A DNA stretch of 64,000 bases from Cavia porcellus (GCF_034190915.1 NW_026947486.1:101103123-101167122), one strand, 5' to 3'; positions 1-11,518 are shown, numbered from the stretch's first letter. The notes: a model not told the origin generated them from the letters alone. Made by a program: numbers and translations.

Positions 1-1
1 T

Positions 2-1948
2 GGTCTTTACCTCAATATAATAAAGGCCATTTATGACAAACCAACAGCCAGCATCATACTAAATGGCCAAAAATTGAAAGCCTTTACTTTAAAATCGGGC
101 ACAAGACAAGGATGTCCTTTATCACCACTCCTATTTAATATAGTACTGGAAGTACTAGCCAGAGCAATTAGGCAAGAAAGAGAAATAAAAGGGGTGAAGA
201 TAGGAAAAGAAGAAGTTAAATTATCATTGTTTGCAGATGACATGATACTCTACATAGAAGACCCCCTAAACTCCATTGAAATACTCTTAGATACAATAAA
301 TAAATTCAGTAATGTGGCTGGATACAAAATCAATACTCAGAAATCAATAGCATTCCTATACACGAACAACAAAATTACAGACAGGGAAATAAGAGAAACC
401 GGACTATTCACATTAGCAAGCAAAAAAATGAAATATTTAGGAATTACTCTTACGAAAGAAGTGAAAGACTTATACAGTGAAAATTATAATACACTGAGAA
501 AGGAAATTGAAGACGATCTCAGAAAATGGAAAGACATCCCTTGCTCATGGATAGGAAGAACAAACATTGTGAAAATGGCCATTCTCCCAAAACTGTTATA
601 CAGATTCAATGCAATCCCAATAGAAATACCATCAACATACCTTATAGATCTAGAGAAATCACTCCTAAATTTCATTTGGAACAAGAAGAGACCTAGAATA
701 GCAAAGGCAATTCTAAGCAGCAAAGACAAAGCAGGAGGCATCACAATCCCTGACTTGAAGTTATACTACAAAGCAGCAGTAGTAAAATCAACATGGTATT
801 GGAATCAAAACAGAGCCGAAGATCAGTGGAATAGATTAGAAGATACAACCACAACTAGGAACACACTCAACCACCTTATCGTTGATAAAGGAGCCAAGCA
901 GGTTCACTGGAAGAACGACAGTCTCTTTAATAAATGGTGCTGGAAAAACTGGCTCTCCATTCGCCGAAAACTAAAGCTAGACCCATGTCTATCACCATGT
1001 ACTAAATTAAAATCTAAATGGGTCAAAGATCTGAATATTAAAACAGAAACAGTAAATCTATTGGAAGACAAATTAGGTAGAAACCTTGGAGACATAGGAG
1101 TAGGTAAAGAATTCATGAACAAGACTCAAACCGCACGGGAAATACTTCCCAGAATCAATAACTGGGACCACTTCTTATTAAAAAGTTTCTGCATGTCAAA
1201 AGAAATCTCCAGCATAGTGAAAAGAAAACCCACAAACTGGGAAAAGATTTTAGTGAACTCTCTCTCAGACAAGGGACTCTTGTCTAAAACATATAAAGAA
1301 TTAAAGAAACTCAGACCTCCAAAATTCAAAGATCCAATCCAAAAATGGGCATCTGAGATGAATACGCAATTCTCAGATGAAGAAATGCAAATGGCAAATA
1401 AATACATGAAAAAATGCTCATCATCATTGGTCATTAGAGAAATGCAAATTAAAACCACACTGAGATACCATCTCACTCCTGAAAGAATGGCCAGGATCAA
1501 GAAACCTGACAACAAATGCTGGAGAGGCTGTGGGGAAAAAGGAACTCTCCTGCACTGCTGGTGGGAGTGTAGACTGGTACAGCCTTTGTGGAGATCTGTC
1601 TGGAGATTTCTCAAAAAGTTGGGACTGGAAATCCCATTTATTCCAGCTATTCCACTTCTAGGCATATTCCCAGAAGAAGTGAAAGCATCATACCACAGTG
1701 ATATATGTGCTCCTATGTTTATAGCAGCACAATTTGTAATCGCCAGATCTTGGAAACAACCCAAGTGTCCATCAACTGAGGAATGGATAAAAAAGGTGTG
1801 GTATTTCTATACAATGGAGTATTATTCAGCTATAAAGAAGGATCACATTGAGATATTTATCAATAAATGGGCGCAGCTTGAGACCATACTCATAAGTGAA
1901 ATAAATCAATCTCGCATGTGTGAATACCGAATAGTTTCCCTAATGTAA
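2..1948 (+). CDS. L1 ORF2 protein, C-terminal half (reverse transcriptase to Cys-rich end), partial
   Basis: The frame is open from base 2 to a TAA at 1946-1948, about 648 codons, roughly half of a typical L1 ORF2 protein of about 1,275 residues. The reverse-transcriptase catalytic motif FADD lies at about 226-246, after a segment with [10 protein letters not shown]. The thumb and C-terminal regions follow. Near 1518-1572 is the C-terminal cysteine motif (CWRGCG...HCWWEC) typical of L1 ORF2. The endonuclease would lie to the left of the window. In L1 biology this protein nicks target DNA and copies L1 RNA at the nick. The true start is outside the window, so the first ATG at 74 is internal. 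I see no internal stop. Confidence 0.9.
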   Translation, partial: GLYLNIIKAIYDKPTASIILNGQKLKAFTLKSGTRQGCPLSPLLFNIVLEVLARAIRQEREIKGVKIGKEEVKLSLFADDMILYIEDPLNSIEILLDTINKFSNVAGYKINTQKSIAFLYTNNKITDREIRETGLFTLASKKMKYLGITLTKEVKDLYSENYNTLRKEIEDDLRKWKDIPCSWIGRTNIVKMAILPKLLYRFNAIPIEIPSTYLIDLEKSLLNFIWNKKRPRIAKAILSSKDKAGGITIPDLKLYYKAAVVKSTWYWNQNRAEDQWNRLEDTTTTRNTLNHLIVDKGAKQVHWKNDSLFNKWCWKNWLSIRRKLKLDPCLSPCTKLKSKWVKDLNIKTETVNLLEDKLGRNLGDIGVGKEFMNKTQTAREILPRINNWDHFLLKSFCMSKEISSIVKRKPTNWEKILVNSLSDKGLLSKTYKELKKLRPPKFKDPIQKWASEMNTQFSDEEMQMANKYMKKCSSSLVIREMQIKTTLRYHLTPERMARIKKPDNKCWRGCGEKGTLLHCWWECRLVQPLWRSVWRFLKKLGLEIPFIPAIPLLGIFPEEVKASYHSDICAPMFIAAQFVIARSWKQPKCPSTEEWIKKVWYFYTMEYYSAIKKDHIEIFINKWAQLETILISEINQSRMCEYRIVSLM

Positions 1949-2740
1949 GTAATGATTCAAATATATAAAAATATGTGGTAATCATGATTCCCCATTAGGT
2001 GGCCTTGGAGCCTTATAAAGTTTTCACTCATTAATTAGAAAGGCTTTATTCTGGGCTTCTTGATATGAAAATATTTGAAGCTAGAGTATATGAAGTTTTA
2101 TCCAAATATTTCAAGGAAAAAGACACTATGGTAACTACTATTAAGTCAGGTTATATGGTGGTGAAGTACTAGGTTGTTGAAACAGTCATGCTGTGACCTC
2201 TATTGTTATATTGTTATGTCCTGTTTTATCTCAATCATCCCCCTTATTGTTTTAAAAAAATTATTTAGTCATTTCTTATGTTTGTCTTAATTAAAGAAAA
2301 AATTCAAAAAATTAGGATATATAAATAGTAACTCTTTTTGATTTCCTATTAACCTGTTTTGAAGTCCTTAGTACTCCCACGATCTTGTTTTGACTGATTA
2401 GACTCTGTTCCATTCTATATGGTAGTATCAAGTTTGAAGACATAGGCAACTACTTTGAAGACAATAAGATTCACTAAGATACCCATTGTGGTTTGACTAT
2501 TGTCTTCTTTGGAAGTCCTGTAATATTTACAATGCCTAAGTTTTATTGGTCTTGTTCTCTACTGTTTTGTCCAACTTTATAATATCTAATGAGATAGACA
2601 ATTCTTTTTAAGGAAACAAGGGACAACGTTGATAACCATTGTTGATAAACTTGTACTCTGTTCTACAACATGTGCTATGTCTATCCTTGGTATTGACTGA
2701 CAGCTTTGTTTTGCCATATTTGACTGTATTCTCCCCCCCC
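1949..2740 (+). repeat. Tandem ~150-bp array in the L1 A 3' UTR
   Basis: Diverged units recur with a spacing near 150 bp. The motif around GTTTTGAAGTCCT appears near 2350 and again, diverged, near 2500. The motif like ATGGTAACCATTGT appears near 2128, 2485 and 2630. About five units fit between the ORF2 stop and the terminal block. The same unit is seen in other L1 copies here on both strands. Confidence 0.65.
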
Positions 2741-4817
2741 AAAAAAAAGAAATAAGCACTAAGGAGTAATAAAATTCAAAATGTGTAAATTTTGTTGTAA
2801 AAAAGAGAGGGGAAAAAAAAAAGAAAAAGAGCTCTAACGGATATAACAGCAAGTGTGTTTAGGGGTGTTAAATAGCTGACTATATCAATGTTTTTGGATC
2901 ATTGAACACAGCTGTTTGCAGTCTCCCTGTTTGAATGTCCACCTTGTATTCTTTGATACTGTGATTTGAGGAACTATTTTCAAGATGATAATATGTAATC
3001 TACTAACAGGTGATTTCTTACTGTTATGTTTTTTTTGTTTGTTTTGTTTTTTTTTTTTGTTTTGTTTTGTTTTTTTGTAGTTCTGTATTACGTGTACCCT
3101 TACACCACTTTGGTTTGTTTTGTGTTTTTCTCTTTTTCCTCTTAAATAAAAAAAAAAAAAAAGAGGTGATTTTTCTTCCATTGAGCATATTCGGCTCCTT
3201 TGTCGAAGATGAATTGGCTGAGTGTGTTTAGGGTTGTAGCTGCATCTTCTCTTCTGTTCCACTGAACCTCAGGCCTTGTTTGCCAATATCATGGTGATTT
3301 TATCACCATAACTTTGTAGTATAATCTTAGCTCTTGGACTGTGATGCCCCCTGACTTGTCTTTGTTGCCCAGAATTGCTTTTGCTATTCTAGGTCTCTTC
3401 TAGTTCCAACTGAATTTTAAGAATATTTTCCCTAGATCTGTGAGGCATGCTAATGATATTTTGATTGGGATTGCATTAAATCTTTATAGCAGTTTTAGGA
3501 GTATGACTGTTTTAACTATGCTGGTTCTTCCTATTCAAAGATTAAGGGATATTTTTTAATTTTCTGATATTCTCTTTGATATTTTTAGGGTACTTTAATT
3601 TTCATTGTACACATGTTTTACACCTTTTGTTAGATTGATTTCTAAGTATGTCATTATTTTAGATGTTATTGTGAAGTGTGTGTTTTTCCAAGTTTTTATT
3701 TCTGTGAGTTTTTGCCAGTGTACAGGAATCCTGTTTATTTTTGAGTGCTGACTTTGTATCTCCCTACAGTACTGAATTTGGATATTAAGTCTACAAGGTT
3801 TTTTGGCTAGTTTTTGAGACTTCCTATGTAGAGTATCATGTCATCTGTGAATAATGCTAATTTAAATTTTTCCTTTCCTATTGCTATTTCTTTCTCTTGT
3901 CTAATCTCCAGGACTATATTAAATAAAAGGGGAGACAGTGCACATTCTTGTCTTTTTCCTGAATATAGAGTGATAGCTTTAAGTTTTTGATCATTTATTG
4001 ATGATATTAGCTGTTGGTTTGTCGTAGATTGCTTTTGTAAGATTTAGGAAAAGACCATCTATTCCAGTTTTATGTAGGTTTTTTTTTTTATCATGAATGG
4101 ATGTTGGACTATGTCAAATGTTTTCTCTGCATCTATTAAGATGATCGCATTTTTTTGTCTTTGGTTCTGTTAATATAGTGTTATTTTTATTGATTTCACA
4201 TGTGGAACCATCCCTGCATCCCTGGGATGAATCCTACTTTGCTATGATGTGTAATCTTGATGATGCTGCATTCTGTTTGCCAATGTCTTCCTAAGGATTT
4301 TTGCACCTATTTTATTAGGGAGATTGGCCAGAGTTTTCTTTTTTGGTTGTGTTCTTCCCTGGTTCTGGAATCGGGGTAATATATGCTTCCAGGAATGATT
4401 TTAGAAGTACCGCTTCCCTTTCAATTTCTTAAAGAGTTTTGGCATTAGTTCTTCTCTAAATTTTTTGTAGAATTCAAATAGTGAATCTGTCAGGTTCTGA
4501 GCTTTTTTTGCTACAAAATTTTTAATTGCATTTTCAAATTTGTTGGCTAATATTAGGATTCTTTAGATTTTTTTTTTAGATTTTTGCTTTAGTTTTGGCA
4601 ATTTGATTGTTTCTTGGAATCTATTTCTTTTGTGGTTTGCATCCTATTAAAATATAGGTTCTCAAGGCAGGCATTAAGGGTAACCTGGATTTTTGTGAGA
4701 TCTGTTGCGATTGCTCCCTTTTCATTCCTAATTGCTTGAATTTGTGGTTTTTTTTTTTCTTTTTGATGAGGTTGGCTAATGATTTACTAATTTTATTTGT
4801 TCCTCCAGGCATTCAAC

Positions 4818-5053
4818 TTTTCTTTCTTTCTTTTTTGTACTGGAGATCAAACTCATAACCTTGTGCTTGCCAGGAAGGTGCTTATGCCACTGAGCTAAAT
4901 CTCCAGCCCTGTTTATTGTATTTTTGACTATGGGTCTCATTATGCAGTTCAGGCTCACTTTGTGACCCAGGTTGGTCTGGAACTTGCAACAATCCTCCTG
5001 CCTCAGCCTCTGGAGTGCTGGGATTATAGGAATATGTCACCACAGCCAGCCTG
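4818..5053 (-). mobile_element. B1-ID composite SINE, reverse orientation
   Basis: On the minus strand a 7SL-derived B1 body (about 5053 to 4908, with the antisense CCTCCTGCCTCAGCCTC motif) is followed by an ID-like tRNA-derived part (about 4907-4835) and an A-rich tail (TTTCTTTC on plus). B1 followed by ID matches the B1-ID dimers known in rodents. It sits inside L1 copy B. Confidence 0.75.
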
Positions 5054-5252
5054 AGGCAACTTTTTAGTTCACTGATTCTTTATATTGTTTTCGTAGTCTC
5101 TATTGCATTAATTTCTGCTCTTATCTTTATAATTTCCTCTCAGATAGAAATTTTGGGATTGATTTGTTCCTTTTATAGCAGTTGGAGTTCCAATATTATG
5201 TTGTTTATTTGAGCTTGTTTTGTGTGCCTGATGTATTAGTTCATTGCTATAA

Positions 5253-5519
5253 TTTTCCATTGTAGGGGGGCTTGGGATTTAGCTCAGTGGCATAAGCACC
5301 TGCCTTGCAAGCAGGCAGTCGTGAGTTCGATCCCCGGTACCGATAAAAAGGAAAAAGACAAGGCCCTGGGTTGGATCTGCAGCATGGCAAAGATAAATAA
5401 AATAGGGGGCTGGGGATTTAGCTCAGCGGCATAAGCGCCTGCCTTGCAAGCAGGCAGTCTTGAGTTCAATCCCTGGTACCGATAAAAAGGAAAAAGACAA
5501 AAAAAATTTCCATTGTAGG
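5253..5519 (+). mobile_element. Paired ID SINEs inserted as one unit with target duplication
   Basis: Two ID monomers lie in direct order (about 5267-5359 and 5406-5499), joined by about 45 bases that look like a degraded ID 3' end. TTTTCCATTGTAGG at 5253-5266 and TTTCCATTGTAGG at 5507-5519 flank the whole block. This indicates one insertion event into L1 copy B rather than two. Each monomer has a polymerase III A box (TAGCTCAGYGG) and a B box (GTTCRATCC), as expected for a tRNA-Ala/BC1-derived SINE. Both end in ATAAAAAGGAAAAAGAC. Confidence 0.85.
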
Positions 5520-6017
5520 ACTACTTTCATTGCATCCAATAAATTTCTGCATGTTTTATTAGCAGTATCATTTAACTGTACATACTCTTTAGTTTTGTCT
5601 TTAATTTCCTCTGTGACCAATTGGTTGTTCAGAAAGATGATATTAATGTCCACGTTTAATGTAGTTTTTGTAATTTCCTTTGCCATTGATTTCTAGCTTC
5701 CCTGCAGTATAGTCAGATAGTATGCATGGAATAATTTCAATTTCCCTACTTTTCCTTAAACTGGTTTTGTCAGCTATTATAAGGTCTAATTTGCAGACTA
5801 TTTTGTGAGCAGATGAGAAGAATGTGTATCCTGATGCTCTGGGGTAGAATACCTCATAGATATGTACCAAGCCCATTTGTTTACACACTTGGTTTACTTC
5901 TAATATTTCTTTGTTGATTTTTTGCCTAGTTGATTTTTCAATTTAGGAGAGTAGGGTATTAAAGTTCCTCACTACAATTCTGTTAGCACTTATTTAGTTT
6001 TTTATTCTGTTAATATT

Positions 6018-6098
6018 TTTTTCTGGAACTGGAATCAAACTCAAGACCTTGTGCTTGCCAGGCAGGTGTTTATGGTGCTGAGCTCTTTCCCTGGCACA
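6018..6098 (-). mobile_element. ID SINE, reverse, older
   Basis: Plus-strand text reads as antisense ID (CTGGAACTGGAATCAAACTC, then CTTGTGCTTGCCAGGCAG), with a T-rich start as the reversed tail. It is nested in L1 copy B. Confidence 0.65.
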
Positions 6099-6344
6099 AT
6101 ATTTGTTTTATGTAGTTGGATGAAACTGTGTTTGGTACATAAATATTGATGATTGTTGTATCATCTTCTAGATCTTTTCCCCTAATAAGTATATAGGGGC
6201 TGCTTTTGTCCCTTTCAGTCAGTTTTGGCTTACAGTTTGCCTTGTCTGTGAATACAGTAGGTAGCCCTACTATTTTCTGAGTTCCTGTTGCATGGAAGAT
6301 TGTTTTCCATCCTTTGGTTTTCAGTCTATGAATTTCTGCCCTTC

Positions 6345-6840
6345 CATGCTATAGGACAATGCTCCAGGCAGTAGGACATCTCAAAGTTAGTTCCTAGGAA
6401 AGTGGTTGCTATGGGGCAGCGTTCTCCACACCATCACAGCTACACCAAGGCTTTCCCATTAGCTGTGGGTGTGTGAGGTCCAGGGTGCTTTTCTCCTGGC
6501 CTGGGCTGGCTACCAGCAGGAAGATCCCCAATAGTGGCCTGCGGTGCATGTGGTAGTGGCTGGCTGCTTCTCCTGGCTTGTGCTGGCTACCAGTAGGAGG
6601 GTCTCCGGTGGCCTGTGGTAACTATTGACTTGATAGCTATAACTGCAGTAAGATGTTTACAGAAATACAATCTAACTTATACCAGGAACTTGTATACAAT
6701 GGTTTTACATGTAGTGAGATGATTTTACCTTTTGTGCAGGGCAGTTCAAGAGAATGGGGCAGGATGGAGAGACGAATGAAGATAAATACACTAGGAGCAA
6801 GGTTTGATGGCCCAGGATGACTATCTAGGTTTTGGCTAAC
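6345..6840. other. GC-richer non-coding segment with a duplicated ~77-bp motif
   Basis: No gene is seen. A block beginning CTCCTGGC...GGCTGGCTACCAG starts near 6493 and repeats near 6570. Similar wording occurs near 22700 next to an L1 ORF1 start. This suggests old L1 5' UTR sequence on the minus strand, but the link is weak. Confidence 0.35.
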
Positions 6841-7530
6841 TGTATGAGACAGGAGGGAAGGACTGGAGGAGGAGGCCTAGGAGCTTTGAAGTGAAGAGAA
6901 AGAGAAGAGACAGTGTTTACTCACATGAAAATATCATAAAGTCAAGTGGGATAGTTGACTAAAGAGAGGAAGATGATGAGTATAATAAAACAAAAAGAAG
7001 GATTAGAGATCTAAATTGTGAACAAGAAAAGCTAGAACAAAAGAAAAATGAAAATAAGGCAAAGAAGAAAGAAAGAGAAGAAAAAGAAAAAACCCAGTAA
7101 ACAAAAATACACATACACACACACACACAAAGGAAAAACAAAGTAGAACAAAGAGAAAACAAGAAAAGAAAGGGCGAACAAACAGAAAGGAAACAAGAAA
7201 AGAAACAAACAGCGAAAATAAAGAGAACAACAAAGTGAAAAACAAGACACGAATCCAGCCTAATACCAAGAGGAAAACAAGTCAAACAGAGGCAAGTGAA
7301 AGTAGTGTAATTCCGCTGGTGTCTATAGCTCGGTGGTAGGTCCGGTCAGATCCCTGACATGTGCACTCGGGCCAAGATTGCAGGTGGATTTTTGCTGGGT
7401 TTAGGTCTGGACTTTCACTCTAGATCTGGAGGATGGGATTAGTTTCCTTGGTAGTTTAGAAAAGAAAGGGAAGGAAAAAAAGAAACTAAAGAGAGAAAAC
7501 AGAAGAAAAGAGAAAGGGACAGCCCTCCCC
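6840..7530. repeat. Polypurine (A/G-rich) tract with a CA run
   Basis: From about 6840 to 7250 and again from 7440 to 7530 the plus strand is almost all A and G, broken by a short (CA)n run near 7111-7130. Minus-strand frames here are Phe/Leu/Ser-rich only because of base composition. They are not genes. Confidence 0.75.
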
Positions 7531-8250
7531 ACCCGCTGTCATTCCTTGTGTCTTTGTCTCCAAGCACAGCACTGGTTCTCCTGACTTACCACAGATTGGC
7601 TCGTACTGTGACTGCTGCATGAATCATTGCCATGCCATCGTGTACGCCTCAGCCAGGGTCCTGCTGTGTCACCAATATTCCTACAGGTGTCTGGGCCTCC
7701 AGTCTGTCCAGTGGAGGGAGTGTGGCATGGATCTCCAATTCCTGTTGCCTACCAAGGCACCACCCCAGTTCAATGGAGGATGTGTGATCTGCAAACTCAC
7801 GTTCCTCTTGCACGCCACACTGTCCTGGGACAATGGAAAAAATTAATTAGTTTTTTCTGAGATAAAGTGTCACTAAGTTGCCCAGAGTGTCCTGGATCTT
7901 CTGGGCTCAAGTGCATTACTGCCTCAGCCTCCCAAGTAGTTGGCAGAGCAGATACACACCATAGAGCCAGCTGGTTTTTCCGTTTTTGACTATTATACTA
8001 GTGGTCTTATCTTGGGTACCTCAATAAGGTGAATAATGGTCCCACAATGTTCTTAATTTACCAATATTAGCCAGAGTTTCTTGACCTTGTGTAATGATGG
8101 ATGTGGAATATGAATAAATTTGCTTTTCTAGTTCTTGACTCCTTTTTATCATTATTGCATTAATTTATGCAAGCACGTGCATGTGCACAGCTTTTCTTTC
8201 CTGTGTGGGTCATCATTGTTCCAGTAAAATCAACCACACATGTATTTTCT
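7530..8250. other. Non-coding stretch with an old reversed B1
   Basis: No gene is supported. About 7853-7975 is a diverged antisense B1 (TTGCCC, then GCCTCAGCCTCCCAAGTAG). The two overlapping plus-strand frames at 7619-7860 have no recognisable domain, and I treat them as chance. The sequence may be old L1 5' UTR. Confidence 0.4.
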
Positions 8251-8252
8251 TG

Positions 8253-8346
8253 GCATATATAGTAACAAATAGCATATATAGTAACAAATAGCATGTTTAG
8301 TAACAAATAGCATATATAGTACCAAATGGCGTATATAGTAACAATA
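8253..8346. repeat. 19-bp minisatellite, five units
   Basis: The unit GCATATATAGTAACAAATA repeats head to tail starting at 8253, 8272, 8291, 8310 and 8329. There are a few substitutions, and the last unit is one base shorter. Each unit carries a TATATA-like core. An antisense ID fragment follows at about 8358-8415. Confidence 0.9.
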
Positions 8347-9138
8347 GCATGATTTGAGGATCTCTTTGTGGTGCTGAGGACGGAACTCCAGGCCTTGTGC
8401 GAGCTAGGCAAATGCTAAATGGGGACTTTAATGTCTAGAAAATACATTATTTATGCCCCCTAAACATTGGTTGTCTCTTTGAAATAGAAGCTCATTGTTT
8501 TGAAGGCACAAGTAATTAAATACTGAAAATATAAATTATGCATAGATTACCCATAGTCTCTTGATTTCAAAAATAGGAACAGAAAAGACTCGGTGTGGAG
8601 GCTCGACCCCGTGCCATTGGAAACCGCGGTTTGGATTTCCCGCCGCTCGGCGGCTGACTGCCTCCACAGCGGCTCGGCAAGTAGAGACGCGAAGAAGCTC
8701 TGGGAACGGGAGTCTGCGAACTGAGTCAAAAACAGGACGGACAAGGAGGCGCACACTGACTGGTGGCGAGGTGAGTGAGAGAAACTGACACTCCACCACA
8801 GTTTGACTCCAGCGGAGGACTTTCTGGGCTCGGGCAGTCCTGTAAGAGCAGGGCACGGTGGCGACTCCAGCCACACATTCCCCTCTCGGACAGGATTGGA
8901 GAAAAGTGCCTGGCCTGCTTGATGCTGCGGGCGGACTTAGTAGGCTGGCCTAACCCAGATCCCAGAGCCTGACGGTAGCCTGGAGGGGTGACTCCCGAGT
9001 AGGCTGCCTAGTCTGTAACTCCCTGGTGCGCAGCGGTGGGTGGGAACACCTAGCCAGCACAATTTGATCAGGCTGTGGCTGACAGGCAGGGAAGCTGGGC
9101 CTCCTATGTAAGCTTGCATTTTATAAGGAACAGAGAAA

Positions 9139-10191
9139 ATGGGGAAGGGAAGCAACAAGAAAGGCTCCTCGGCCCCCAATTCTGAGAAACAGGCAATAGC
9201 GGACACCGCACCAATAGACATTAAGCGCCATCTAGAGAGCCTCATAGACCAATTCAGGAATGAAGTTATCAACGACCTGAAGCTAGAAGTATGCAGAATA
9301 GTTAGAGAAATGTTAAGCACCACCCAGGAAAAAACAGATGGTGGAATGGAAAAACAGAAAAAGAGGGGAGAATCGTTTGATGGAGAAAACAGAGAAAGCA
9401 TAGAGTACGTGAAGCAGGTTCAAAGGGACTATCAAGAAATTAAGAAGTCTATCCAAGACTGGCATAACAGCTTGAAAGAAACTAAGGACAGACTATCTGA
9501 GCTGTAGGGCAGACTTGTAATATGGGAGAATGAAATGAAAAACTTCTTAAAAATAACAAAGAAACAAACAGCAATAATACAAAGACAAGAAGATGATAAG
9601 AGGAGCCATAACTTAAGGATTAAGAACATAAAAGAAGAAGTAGGGACACAAACAAGTGAACTACAAAAGCTACTCACAGAAATAATCCAGGAGAATTTTC
9701 CTAATTTAGCAAAAGGTAAAGATACTCAGATGTACGAGGCATACAGGACCCCAGCTACCTACAACCCTAACAGAGAAACACCCAGGCATATAATAATAAA
9801 AATTCCAGAAATTCAATACAAGAACAGAATATTAAAAGCTGTAAGAGACAAGAAACAGACCACTTACAAAGGAACACCCATCAGAATTACAGCAGATTTC
9901 TCTGCACAAACTGTCAAATCACGAAGAGCATGGGGGGAAATAATTCAAGCTTTGAAAGATAATAATCTCCAGCCAAGATTGAGATATCCTGCACAACTGT
10001 CCCTGGAAATTGATGGAAAAACAAGGTGCTTCCAGGATAAAGAGGAACTGGGGGAATTTGCAACCACCAATTCAACCCTACAGAAAGTATTGCAGGATAT
10101 TCTAAAAAAAGAAAAATACAAAGAACCCAGAAATGGTGGCGGGGAGGCCACAACGAATGGAGCAGAGAACAAAATGAAGAAGACAAACTGA
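9139..10191 (+). pseudogene. L1 ORF1 protein with one premature stop
   Basis: The frame from ATG 9139 to TGA 10191 encodes 350 residues, broken by a single TAG at 9505-9507 (codon 123). Both halves are in the same frame, so one base change explains the break. The start MGKGSNKKG and a charged coiled-coil region (about residues 40-150) are present. An RRM-like segment contains HIIIKI near residue 217. The C-terminal domain contains YPAQLSLEIDG. ORF1p is the RNA-binding trimeric chaperone of the L1 ribonucleoprotein. The first ATG is kept because the N-terminus matches the usual short basic ORF1 start and it follows the 5' UTR. Confidence 0.88.
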
Positions 10192-10239
10192 CAGCTACTG
10201 ACAGAAAAAGAGCTCAACAGAAATGAGACAGAGAAGATT

Positions 10240-11165
10240 GGATGATAGGAACAGCTATTTTAGAGAAAATGACATCTTAATAGGTAATACTGATTTAGTA
10301 TCATCTTGTTTTGAAGTCTCATCTAGCTTTTATTCTTCTGTCTCCAATGGTCTAAACAGGTTGTATCTTATTGGATTTTATTATATACGATAGTATAAGC
10401 AAAAACCTTTTAAAGACAAGGAGATTATACAGAAACCATTGTTCATTTTCTGTTAGTCGATTCTAAATACTCTGTAATGCTGTCATTCTCTTAAATGGTT
10501 TTACATTGTTTTGATATACTTAATGCTACAGTATATGAAGTTGTACTCAAGGACTTCAAGGAAAGAGTCAATATGGTAACTACTTTTAGGTCGGAATTAT
10601 CTGGTGGTGAAACACTATTCTGCTTAAATGGTTATGTTTTGATCTGCGCTGTTTTGCTGTTATGCCCTCTTTTTTTCCCAATCTCCACTCCATTATTTAC
10701 TTTTTTATTTTTATCCGTTTAATTAAAGGGAAAAAATAGCAGGATGTAATATAGTAACCCACTTTGACTTTCTATTATCTCGATTTGAAACCCTGTATTA
10801 CTCTCACCATCTTGTTTTTGACTGATGTTCCCCTATTCTGTTTTGATGAATAGTATCAGGTTCGAAAGTTTAGGCATCAGCTGAGAAGATAATGAGATTC
10901 ATTATAACACCCATTCTCGTTGACTTTTATCTACTTTTGAAGACCTACAATGTCTCCAATGTTTGGGTTTTGTCGGTTTTGTTCTTTACTATTTTGTTCA
11001 ATTGTATTATAACTAATGATATAGGCAATTCTATTAGAGATAGCGGGAGGCATTATGGTAACCATTGATGATCACCTTGTATTATGTTTTTATATTATCT
11101 ATTATGTGCACCCTTTTGACTTGACCAATTCTGTCCTGTTATGTCTCATTTGGTTTTACTCTCTT
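10240..11165 (+). repeat. Tandem ~150-bp array in the L1 C 3' UTR
   Basis: About six diverged units lie between the ORF1-proximal junction and the terminal block. Recurrent cues are the GTTTTGAAGTC motif and relatives near 10308, 10788 and 10940, and the ATGGTAACTACT/TAACCCACTTT/ACACCCATTCTC/GTAACCATTGATG series. Unit spacing is close to 150 bp, as in copies A, D, F and G. Confidence 0.6.
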
Positions 11166-11518
11166 CCAAAAAAGCAATAAGAACCGTGGAAGCAATGAAA
11201 CCCAAAATGTGTAATACTCATTGTACAAAAGAGAGGAAAAGAAAGTGCTCTAAACTATATAACTGCATGTATATTTAAGTGTATAAGATAGAAAATGATA
11301 TCACAGAGTTTTATTGGATCATTGAACAGAACTGTTTGCAGTATCATTGTTGGAATGTCCACTCTACAAGCTTTAATCTTGTGACTTGAGAAATTATTTT
11401 TAAGATGGCAATATGTAATCCATTAACTAGTGATTTCCTACTGTTCATTTTTTCTTCTGTAAATCTGTATAATTTGTACCCTTTCACTTTTTTTTCTTTT
11501 CTCCTTAAATAAAAAAAA

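Larger units (their letters stand above)
1..3162 (+). mobile_element. LINE-1 copy A: 3' half of ORF2 plus long 3' UTR
   Basis: The element enters from the left edge inside the ORF2 reverse-transcriptase domain and runs through ORF2 into a 1.2-kb 3' UTR. It ends with AATAAA at 3145-3150 and a poly-A run to 3162. The 3' UTR has two parts. From 1949 to about 2740 it is a diverged tandem array with a period near 150 bp. From about 2741 to the end it is a conserved terminal block that recurs at 11166-11518 and 27776-28130. The long open ORF2 makes this the best-preserved L1 coding sequence in the window. Its right end abuts an older reversed L1 with no obvious spacer. Confidence 0.9.
3163..6345 (-). 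mobile_element. LINE-1 copy B, older, ORF2 only, reverse orientation
   Basis: Read on the minus strand this is degenerate L1 ORF2. The complement of the FADD region is near 3828-3850 (ATCATGTCATCTGTGAATAA on plus). The endonuclease part lies toward 5700-6340. The 3' end of ORF2 and its 3' UTR are missing where copy A abuts. It is interrupted by many stops and by SINE insertions at about 4818-5053, 5267-5506 and 6018-6098. It is a dead copy. The right boundary, where L1 similarity fades near 6345, is approximate. Confidence 0.85.
8575..11518 (+). mobile_element. LINE-1 copy C lacking ORF2 (half-L1/HAL1-like)
   Basis: A GC-rich 5' UTR (about 8575-9138) is followed by ORF1 (9139-10191). About 50 bases later, near 10240, the sequence passes directly into the ~150-bp 3' UTR array. 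The conserved terminal block follows from about 11166, with AATAAA at 11508-11513 and a short poly-A. No ORF2 sequence is present. In L1 copy G the same post-ORF1 text (CAACAGAAATGAG, then GAGAAGATTGG) continues into ORF2 codons. Here it jumps into the 3' UTR instead. ORF1-only elements, known as HAL1, are thought to be mobilised by ORF2 protein supplied in trans. Whether this one moved in that form or was deleted in place cannot be told from a single copy. Confidence 0.85.

Noticed and set aside
1126..1764. 212-codon minus-strand frame
   Set aside because: It is an antisense shadow of the L1 ORF2 frame on the plus strand.
6959..7285. Three overlapping minus-strand frames rich in Phe, Leu, Cys and Ser, resembling membrane proteins
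   Set aside because: They are the complement of the polypurine tract. Overlapping frames of the same composition argue against a gene.
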